Of a stretch of 64,000 bases of DNA, positions 56,789 through 64,000 are shown in pieces. The notes below the pieces were generated by a model. The model saw nothing but the letters and a program-made list of their open reading frames with translations, did not search any database and had not been told where the DNA came from. Location: assembly GCA_949751835.1 (NCBI GenBank), contig CATKHK010000012.1, forward strand, positions 1 through 64,000. Direction: 5' to 3'. The position numbers were made by a program, and so were the translations under genes. Numbering within the stretch: position 1 is the stretch's first letter; the number at the start of each line of letters is the position of its first letter. This DNA is from Blepharisma japonicum (taxonomy: Eukaryota > Ciliophora > Heterotrichea > Heterotrichida > Blepharismidae).

Positions 56789-58891
56789 ATGGAAATCCCA
56801 GTTATTTTGGAAGATCTTAAAGATAAGCATAAAAATGCTTTCGAAAGAGATGAGATCACAAACTTTAGAGAGGATTTATTATCACTTATTCATGAATCAT
56901 GCAAAAAAGGCTATCTCCGTGGGATTGGCAAGCGCAATATTTCAGTTCCCGATTTTTCTCAAAACAATTACATAAATAAAATAAATTGTCTGCTGCCAAA
57001 ACAGTCTCAAGTCATTCGATTTAGCATTTTTTCATTATTTGCGAGAATTACTTCAAGTCAAAAAATTTTTATTAATATGCCTCTGACAATCATAAGGACG
57101 GATGAATCATCAAAACCATATTTAATTCAAACAGAAAAAGACGGTTGTATTATATCAAAACCTTTTATAAATAAAGCAGACTTTTTTGAATGTCCAAAAA
57201 AGACAGACGAATGCTATCCATATTTTATATATAGAGTCCATAATAAAGAGCCGGTTTTATTATTTTCTAGAGAAAATGCTGAAGAAGTATGGAATTCGTT
57301 TGATGGGCAAGCTATGATGCAAAAATATATTGAATGCAGATCAAATCCTGTGTCAGTAATAAGAATTCTATGAAAAAAAAATATGAAAAATAAATACTTT
57401 ACTATTGTGAATAAAAATAAATATGATAGCAGCTGGATGAACAAAAAAATGAGATACAAAAAAACAGTGATCAATAAAAATAAATCATTTAGCAACCTAT
57501 CAGATTTTAAATACTCAAATATGATCCTTCCAACTACTCAATCCATCAATAACCCATATAAATTAATTGGAAAATCGAATTGCTTAAAGCTGTCAAGATC
57601 ATCAAGTTGTTTTCATAATAAGCCAGCGAATTCAATCATGAACTCAAACTCTATTAATATATCTCTCACAATGTCTGAAGTCACAAGCAATGATAAAGAA
57701 GAAAAACATAATCCAGAAAGCATTAAAAGAATAGAAATTCTTAGAGAAGAATCAAGCAAAGATTTAATTATAAACACAAAAAATTCAGAAAGCTGCTATG
57801 CTGTAGAAACATTGATAAAAATTCCTGAAATTGAAGCTATGGTAAACCAATTAATTACATTCTTAACAACTGACATTTATCCTCGTCAATCAATTAATGG
57901 AATGGTGTTTGATTTTATTCAAGATAAAAACGATAATAATTGGGTATTTTTAAGCTGCAGGGAACAATATATTGATTTTAAATTTCCGCTGGATATTGAC
58001 AAAGTTTCAAAACTCAAATTGAAACTAAATCCATCAAGAAGATCATTATCAACGGGTAGAACAGAGAAATTAAGTGAGACAGAAACAGAGCATAGAAGTA
58101 ATCAGCAAGAGCCAAAGCAAGGAAAATCTGAAGAAAAAAACTCAATTAATGTCACTCTACCTTTCAAATTCAAAGAAAATTATCCTTGCAAATCGGGACA
58201 GAAAAGTGTTAATAGTGATAAAGATCTTATTGAAAGAGCTACTATGGTCAATGAAAGGCTTTGTCATATAATTACTCAAAAAACTCCTATATGTTTCAAA
58301 AATAAAGATATAAGACAAGAATCAATTCAATATTATCAACGATATAATCACAGGTTTTCTAATGATTCCACTACACCTCAATGTCCAGCGTTTAAAAGCT
58401 ATAGTGCAGGAGTGCAGAATCAGATAGTACTTTCGTCTATGGATGAAAAAAGCATAGCTTGCGCTCAACGAGCTCTTCGCGATGCAATTGATAATTTTGA
58501 TGAAATGGCAATGAATGTGGAAATTTCTAAGGTAAAAAGACAAAATTTAGTAGAAAAATATGGAGGAATTGGATTTTGAAATAGTCTTATCGTGTCATTG
58601 TATAATAAAGTACTTTCAAACGATAAATTAAATAAATACTTCAAAAATACAAGAATGGCAGACTTTGAAGTGATCGTTTCAGGGATGTTTAAGATATTTA
58701 ATGGGAAAATGAGCTTGGAGTTCAGAAGAGCTATGAGGAAGAATCATCAAGGAAGAGGGATAACAGATAATGAATACTGATGCTATGCAGAAATATATGA
58801 GCAAACTTTAAAGGAGTTTAATATTGATGAAGAAGATCAAAAATCAATCATGTCACAAATTCGATCTATGAAAGGACTTATAGTAAGATAA
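56789..58891 (+). CDS. Large protein with C-terminal truncated haemoglobin domain
   Basis: A 700 aa protein once UGA is Trp at residues 195, 597 and 664; standard-code reading splits it in three. Residues 1-200 and 200-590 match nothing I know; the middle (EAMVNQLITFLTTDIYPRQS, DFIQDKNDNNWVFLSC) looks like a small folded unit among Ser/Lys-rich linkers. Residues ~590-700 are a group 1-like truncated globin: YGGIGFWNSLIVSLYNKVLS with the early GG and B-helix Tyr, then KNHQGRGITDNEY with His653 in the proximal (F8) position, then LKEFNIDEEDQ. Trp664 lies in the globin. Such globins bind O2, NO or peroxide; the fusion suggests a haem sensor or haem-linked regulator. Soluble; no signal peptide. 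The spacer to RFC3 is 136 bases. Confidence 0.75.
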
Positions 58892-59027
58892 TAATTAATC
58901 ATAATTTTTGGCAAATATTAATCATCCTCTTTTCTTTAAAACTCTAACAACGCAAATCAATATATATAAAACTTAACAATTAAAGCATCCAAATTTTATC
59001 ACAATAAATTTATTATTATTAACTAAA

Positions 59028-60080
59028 ATGGCCTCCAAATTATGGGTTGATAAGTACCGCCCTCTCACAGTTGACCAACTTGACTACCACATCACCCTTT
59101 CAGCTATATTAGAAAGACTCAGCACTTCAGGAGACCTTCCTCATCTTCTATTTTACGGCCCTTCAGGTGCAGGGAAAAAGACGCGCGTTCTTGCTTTATT
59201 AAATGGAGTATTTGGCGCTGGAGTCAACAAAGTCAAATGTGAAGTCCGAAATTTCAAAGCTGGAACAGTTAACGTAGAAATTTCAATTTTGCAAAGCAAC
59301 TATCACATTGATATGACCCCTTCTGACGTCGCTCATCGTGATAAAATCGTTGTCCAGCAGATAATTAAAGAAATTGGCAGCAGTAAAAATCCAGACCAAA
59401 GGTTTTTTAAAGTCGTGATACTAAATCAAGCTGATTATTTAACTGATGAAGCCCAAGCAGCACTCAGAAGAACTCTTGAAAAATACACAGCCACAACCCG
59501 TGTAATTTTAATTTGCAATTCATTATGCAGAGTCATCGCGCCATTAAGAAGCAGATGCTTAAGCATTAGAGTCCCAGCACCTTCTCCTGATGATATGAGA
59601 AAAGTTTTAAGAAAAATCGCTTCGAGTGAAAATTTAGAATTGCCGATGGCTTTAGAAAATAAGCTTATAAATGCTTCAAATAGAAATATAAGGAGAGCAA
59701 TTATGATGATGCAGACGGTTTATATACAAAATTCAAGACTAAACCCTGATGCGAGTGTTCCTATTCCGGAATGGGAAAAATATCTTAAAGAAATTGCGAC
59801 AAATGTGCTTGATGAGCAGACTCCAAAGTCATTAAAAATTGTGAGAGGGAAGCTTTATGAGGTTTTAGCAAGCTGTATACCACCAACTACGGTTTTTAAT
59901 ACACTTTGCAAAGAATTAGTGACAAAAAGTGCTCCAGCAATCAAAACGGTGGTGGTTAGACATGCAGCTGATTATGAGCTTCAAATGAAAAGTGGGAGCA
60001 AACCAATTGTGCATCTTGAGGCATTTTTGGCGAGGTTTATGAGTGTGTATAAGCAGTATTCAAATAGAATGAATTATTAA
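59028..60080 (+). CDS. RFC3: Replication factor C subunit 3 (clamp loader)
   Basis: A 350 aa protein matching the human RFC3 / yeast Rfc5 pattern over its whole length. SLWVDKYRP-type RFC box (LWVDKYRP at 5-12), Walker A GPSGAGKKT at 44-52, FKVVILNQADYLTDEAQAAL in the Walker B region, the ALRRTLEKY motif, CNSLCRVIAPLRSRC with the SRC arginine finger, and a C-terminal collar (LEAFLARFMSVYKQY). RFC3 is part of the RFC1-5 complex that loads the PCNA ring at primer ends in the nucleus. Walker B has NQAD where active subunits have DEAD, as expected for RFC3. No UGA-Trp here. Intronless; slightly more G+C than its neighbours, as for a well-expressed gene. Confidence 0.96.
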   Translation: MASKLWVDKYRPLTVDQLDYHITLSAILERLSTSGDLPHLLFYGPSGAGKKTRVLALLNGVFGAGVNKVKCEVRNFKAGTVNVEISILQSNYHIDMTPSDVAHRDKIVVQQIIKEIGSSKNPDQRFFKVVILNQADYLTDEAQAALRRTLEKYTATTRVILICNSLCRVIAPLRSRCLSIRVPAPSPDDMRKVLRKIASSENLELPMALENKLINASNRNIRRAIMMMQTVYIQNSRLNPDASVPIPEWEKYLKEIATNVLDEQTPKSLKIVRGKLYEVLASCIPPTTVFNTLCKELVTKSAPAIKTVVVRHAADYELQMKSGSKPIVHLEAFLARFMSVYKQYSNRMNY

Positions 60081-60429
60081 TTAATATTAATTTAGATATA
60101 TAAAGAAAACTATTTAGTAATTTGACTTGATAAATAAAAAACTCTAGATTTAAATTACTTCATTTAAGTTTTTTTGAGAAGTATAGCAGCTAAAGAATTA
60201 ATTAATTTTCATTAAACTTAGTATAATTTACTCAAATATTAATTTAAAAACTTTGATTCTTAGCCCAGTTTCGCATGAAATAATTCTTTTTGTTTTAGTT
60301 ATAATTTCATAATAGTTTTCAATTTTAATAATTTAAAATGATAAATCACTTTGAAATTTCATTTATTTATTTGAATAAAAATGTAATTCAATAATGATTA
60401 AAATAAATATTTCTTATTACTCTTGAATA
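60081..60429. other. AT-rich intergenic spacer
   Basis: No gene. Probably holds the 3' end of RFC3 and the promoter of the RING gene. Confidence 0.5.
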
Positions 60430-60819
60430 ATGACTAAAATGCATCATTATGTGGTAGCTGCAATTTACGTGGTTTTTATTTCTTTCGTTTATTACCTCTT
60501 GAATTTAAATCTTGATGAAGATTCATTAAAACCTGAGAAAATATTTAAAAGTGATAAGTGTTTCCTCTGCTTGGACAAAGTAAATAGATCAGTTCACACT
60601 TCCTGCGGGCATGAATATTGTGGCCATTGCATAATTGAACTCTGACAGCATAATTGATCACGAGTGTGCCCAGCTTGCAGAACACCAGTTGATTTACTTT
60701 ACCCTAATTTCCGAGGCACAAAAGAAACAAGAGATCTCATGAAAGAAATTGATAAATTTAATTCATACTTTGTATCAAGGTCATCTTTAGAAGATATTTC
60801 AAGGTACTTTCAGCATTAA
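60430..60819 (+). CDS. Membrane-anchored RING finger E3 ligase (RNF170-like)
   Basis: A 129 aa protein. Residues 8-25 are a hydrophobic membrane segment (VVAAIYVVFISFVYYLL). Then a complete C3HC4 RING: C44, C47, C59, H61, C64, C67, C80, C83, with UGA-Trp at 72 and 76 inside it (IELWQHNWSRVCPACR). The CGHEYCGHCII..W spacing recalls RNF170, an ER E3 ligase, but this protein is shorter and has one visible membrane span. Standard-code reading would stop in mid RING, so this is strong local support for UGA as Trp. Likely role: ubiquitin transfer at an internal membrane. Confidence 0.85.
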
Positions 60820-61224
60820 TTTTCCCAATATTAGCAAAATTGTCTTCTTTAAAACAAATTTGGTTCTTACTCTTATTAAACATTTCAGTTTCACCGTTAT
60901 AAATTCTAAACTAATCCTAAGAAAAAGCTAATGATAATTTTATTATTATCAACTTATGTAAAGTGGAAATAGAGAAAAATTCATTTTTAAAGCTAAATTT
61001 ATAAGAATGAAAACCAGTTTTCCTAAAACTCCATTTTTGCTGATGCAACTTAATTTGATTTGAGGCTGCTAGTTAATAATGAGGCTTTTATATAAATATG
61101 CATGATTGAACTAATTTTCAATTCCACTTCCTTTAAGTTATAATATCAGATCATTTCTTTTGGCTAAATCTTTAAAAATTCTAGAACTCTTAAAAATTTA
61201 TAATTCCAATGGTTATAATTATAC
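60820..61224. other. AT-rich intergenic spacer
   Basis: No gene recognised. Confidence 0.5.
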
Positions 61225-62454
61225 ATGATAATTGCACAGAACAGTATAGCTCAATACCTAAATAATTGCCAGATTAAGATTAAAAACGCTTTCAAATGTT
61301 ACCAAGCAAGACAAAACAGATTAAAAGGAAAACAGCTGGTTAGAATTTTTATCAGTAAAAACGATACCTTGGAGCCTATCTTTCTTATAGGAAATTTTAC
61401 AAATCCACCTTGGTGCGTAAAATTGCCTCTTACCTATTCACTATCTCATAAAGAATACTTCATTGAGCTATGGCTATCCATCGGTAATCAATTCAGATTG
61501 CTTAGGAAAGAGACTTCTTTTGCAATTCCGGATTTTCCTCAAATCGCAGAAAATATTCTTAACATGAAAAAAGGCAGTATTTCTAATATTATACTTTTTA
61601 GAAATAAATCTTTAAGAAGGTCTCTATCTTATCATCGCACTGATAATTTAGTTTTAAAAACTGGAGCGTATTCGGAGGGAAAAAACTGATTCAAGAATGA
61701 GGATGCTTTTTTTACCACAACTCATTGCATCGGCGTTGCTGACGGTGTTGGAGGTTGGAATCAATATGGAGTCTCCAGTAAAGATTTTGCAAATGAATTC
61801 ATGCAAAATTGCAAAAAATTTGCTGAAAAATCCAAATTTTTACAAATAAAGAAATGTGCGGAAGAAGCATTTAAAAACGTTAACAGTGGTGGAAGTGCAG
61901 CTTGAATTTTAGCTAATCTAGAAAAAAATAAACTAAAAATTTCCAATCTTGGTGATTGCCGTATAATGACAATTAGAAAAGTTAATGGAAATCCGAGAAT
62001 TGTATTTCAGTCATCTCCACAAGAGCATTTTTTTAATACGCCTTATCAAATTTCTCGAGAACTTTCTAATACACAAATTCAGCAGTTAAAAGATAAGCTA
62101 AGTAGTGAAAAATATAATGAAGTCATGGAGCAAATGAAAAATATAATTAGAGACAATTTTTGGGACTCTGATGACTATTGCTTGAAGGTAAAAACAGGAG
62201 ATTTAATAATTATGGCTTCAGATGGACTATGGGACAATGTTTTCCCAAAGGAAATATTGACCTTATTATCAAAATACAAAGAAAGTGTTTATAATCCTAT
62301 CGAGTTAGCAAATCTTCTGGGAAGGTATGCTTATTTTAAATCTAAATCGAAATTATCCTCACCTTTTGAAGAACGAGTCAAGGAGAATTATGGAAATGGC
62401 TGGACAGGGGGTAAGCCAGACGATGTTACGGTTGTCGTTGCGTCTGTGGCATAA
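61225..62454 (+). CDS. PTC7-type PP2C phosphatase with IQ-like and starch-binding-like N-terminus
   Basis: A 409 aa protein with UGA-Trp at 155 and 227. Residues ~17-36 (IKIKNAFKCYQARQNRLKGK) resemble an IQ calmodulin-binding motif. Residues ~38-95 (VRIFISKNDTLEP, FLIGNFTNPPWCVKLPL) resemble a CBM20/AMPK-type carbohydrate-binding domain. Residues ~145-409 are a PPM/PP2C domain of the PTC7 group: NEDAFF (158-163), VADGVGGW with Asp173, GGSAAWILANL, NLGDCRIM, FNTPYQIS, ASDGLWDNVF with Asp333, and PDDVTVVVA with Asp399-Asp400. All metal-binding Asp are present, so it should be an active Mn/Mg-dependent Ser/Thr phosphatase. The classic PTC7 is mitochondrial; no targeting peptide is evident here. 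The carbohydrate-binding call is the least certain part. Confidence 0.85.
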
Positions 62455-62894
62455 ATCTCTTTATTTAAATTTGGCTTCTGCTCAATTGATAAATTTAACA
62501 AATTATTGACTTTTTTAATATATAAGATTTTAAGAAAGATGCAGAAAAAGATTGTATATAAACTCCGATAATACAAAATAATCTACATAACTATTTGTAT
62601 GTGCCTGATTTATTTTTATATTGGTTTGATTGGCTAGCTGGCAAAATATTGAAGATAATTGTAAATATCTAAGACAAGTTTTGTGTAGTTAATGATTTTT
62701 TATGCTCATATGTTTAGTTTATATAATTTTATTGTGGAAAATATGTATTAATGTCCAAAAGTATCATTGTAATTAATATATGCTCCAGATTAATGAGTAA
62801 ATCATATTATTATAATAATTTTATATCATTTCAAAGAATTTTAATTCTATTATTTCAACTCACTTAATTAAATAAAATAATTGCAAGCCTATAA
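62455..62894. other. AT-rich intergenic spacer
   Basis: No gene recognised. Confidence 0.5.
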
Positions 62895-63344
62895 ATGGAG
62901 TTCCGGAGAAGAAAATCCACAATTAATACTCTGTCAATGCTTGGATATCTAAAGCTAAATAGAAAATTAGACAGAATCATGAACTCGATTAGTCCGGATT
63001 CCAAAAAATCTGAAGAAATAAGCAATTTTACTGGACGAAATACCATAAAAATGTGTGCCAATAAAATACTGCTTCGAAATGCCAAAAAAGAAAAGTCAGA
63101 AGAGTTTTCTCCTCCCCATATTAGAAAGAATAAGCGGCATTCATCAATGCTCGAAAAAAAAGAAAACTGCATCGAAACTTACATAAATAAAGTTATAAGC
63201 GAATTTGAGCTTGATAAATTACAAAACCACGAAAAAGCCGAAAATAAAAGCGTAAATAGTTTTGATAAATATTTAGGCCCAAACGGTGAAGAGGAAGAAG
63301 AAATATTATCAAAAACGATCGAAACGCTAAATAATTACATGTAA
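62895..63344 (+). CDS. Small charged protein, unknown
   Basis: A 149 aa protein, MEFRRRKSTINTLSMLGYLK. Lys/Glu/Ser-rich, no membrane segment, C-terminal acidic GEEEEEILSKTIETL. No domain recognised. The frame is open with Asn/Lys/Glu composition like the neighbouring genes and starts from a plausible ATG after a typical spacer. It is followed after 74 bases by another gene on the same strand. Confidence 0.6.
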   Translation: MEFRRRKSTINTLSMLGYLKLNRKLDRIMNSISPDSKKSEEISNFTGRNTIKMCANKILLRNAKKEKSEEFSPPHIRKNKRHSSMLEKKENCIETYINKVISEFELDKLQNHEKAENKSVNSFDKYLGPNGEEEEEILSKTIETLNNYM

Positions 63345-63418
63345 AAAAAATTTATAAATTATTTAATGATTTTATTGATGAGGAGTCAGAAACTAAAAGT
63401 TTAAATAATTGTTATAAT

Positions 63419-64000
63419 ATGGCAAATAAAAACATTTACGATTTGCATGAAGACTCACCTTTATCAATTGAAAATGAAAGCATTTCTAGCGATTCTCGGC
63501 AGTATAGTCAAATGTCAGAACAAGATGCTGAATCAGCATTTGCTGCTCGTAGAGAACAAATAAAAGCAGCACTTAGAGTAAAAAAATCACCCCAAAAGTC
63601 TAAAATGCAAAACAGCAAAAACTCTAACTCTTTTACGGGTAGCACAACTAATCATTCAGCTCCGGAAACACCTAAAAAAGCATTTTCCAGACGATCTTCA
63701 GTAAACTCTATACAAAAATCATCTAAAAAAGATCCTGAAAAGAAATTTAATTCGACTCCATCTACACCTCGGCGGGATCTTTCAAATCAATCATTAATTA
63801 TTTCTAGCAAAAATCAAGACGCTAACACTTCTGTTTCTTCAATTCATTTAAGACAAATTTCATTGAATCAAGTATCCTCTTGCAATGTAAGCTTTTCCAA
63901 GGATATCCAAAATGATTTTAAACGAAAAATGGATCAAAAATTCACTGAGTCTGCAATTGTGGAAAAATACGATATAAATGAGCCATTGTGTGAAAGAGCA
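63419..64000 (+). CDS. Ser/Lys/Asn-rich protein, 3' end outside the window
   Basis: 194 codons from the ATG at 63419 (MANKNIYDLHEDSPLSIENE) to the window edge with no stop. Low-complexity Ser/Lys/Asn with SxxTP-like sites (STPSTPRRDL); the end (KRKMDQKFTESAIVEKYDIN) looks more ordered. The same frame stays open upstream to 63335, so a start inside the spacer cannot be excluded. Function unknown; possibly a regulatory or cytoskeletal protein. Confidence 0.65.
   Translation, partial: MANKNIYDLHEDSPLSIENESISSDSRQYSQMSEQDAESAFAARREQIKAALRVKKSPQKSKMQNSKNSNSFTGSTTNHSAPETPKKAFSRRSSVNSIQKSSKKDPEKKFNSTPSTPRRDLSNQSLIISSKNQDANTSVSSIHLRQISLNQVSSCNVSFSKDIQNDFKRKMDQKFTESAIVEKYDINEPLCERA

Noticed and set aside
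1779-60080. A Condylostoma-type code in which UAA/UAG are generally Gln
   Set aside because: RFC3, the phosphatase and the intact kelch genes contain many CAA/CAG and no internal UAA/UAG; only the odd 56.1-kb stretch hints at it.
323-62454. Reading the UGA interruptions as pseudogene stops
   Set aside because: They fall on Trp columns with intact sequence on both sides in unrelated genes; random decay would not choose Trp sites.
1-64000. CRISPR array, bacterial operons, rRNA or telomere repeats
   Set aside because: No regularly spaced short repeats, no ribosome-binding sites or operon spacing, no rRNA sequence, no CCCTAACA runs; RFC3, TPR, ARF and RING genes are eukaryotic.
1-64000. Short heterotrich-type 15-16 base introns
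   Set aside because: The frames of all confident genes run through uninterrupted, so no intron was needed; a shift between 63344 and 63419 does not fit a 15- or 16-base intron and is better read as two genes.
62895-64000. One gene spanning 62895-64000
   Set aside because: The two frames differ by two bases and no GT...AG pair gives a consistent short intron.

Overview
ORGANISM. This is AT-rich nuclear DNA of a ciliate, most likely a heterotrich close to Blepharisma. The main evidence is the genetic code. UGA sits where conserved tryptophans belong in unrelated genes: the WD of an ARF-family G3 motif, the kelch NRW, a RING finger, a PTC7-type phosphatase and a truncated globin. Recognisable genes end with UAA or UAG. 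With UGA read as Trp, pieces that look broken fuse into full-length intronless genes with very short spacers.

LAYOUT. (1) 0.3-55.2 kb is an accessory region dominated by one gene family: about 38 copies of a ~345-375 aa protein with an N-terminal helical region and a kelch-like beta-propeller. Twenty-one copies look intact, five are nearly intact and about twelve are fragments or pseudogenes. Almost all lie on the minus strand; three full copies and one fragment on plus form a subfamily. Two TPR genes and several TPR relics share the region. So do an ARF/ARL-like GTPase with unusual switch motifs and its dead paralogue, two LINE endonuclease-like fragments, lysine/glutamate-rich decayed coding DNA, short inverted-repeat inserts and several duplicated segments. 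Most family genes start in a shared context, (A)ATCTATAAT directly before ATG. (2) 55.2-56.8 kb is a boundary zone with a LINE-like remnant lying against a start codon, then a stretch that looks coding only if UAA/UAG are also read as sense. (3) 56.8-64 kb is ordinary gene-dense DNA, all on plus: a 700 aa protein ending in a truncated haemoglobin, RFC3, a membrane RING E3 ligase, a PTC7-like phosphatase with IQ-like and carbohydrate-binding-like N-terminal parts, and two charged proteins of unknown role, the last running off the window.

HOW IT FITS TOGETHER. The first 55 kb look like a birth-and-death tandem array: recent duplicates (e.g. 11.6-14.3 kb), dispersed copies (22.0-23.5 and 40.5-42.0 kb), truncated 5' or 3' pieces between live genes, and inserts inside dead copies. 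The kelch/TPR pairing suggests protein-protein interaction roles, but nothing here fixes a pathway. All coordinates and statements come from reading the sequence by eye; no database search was run.
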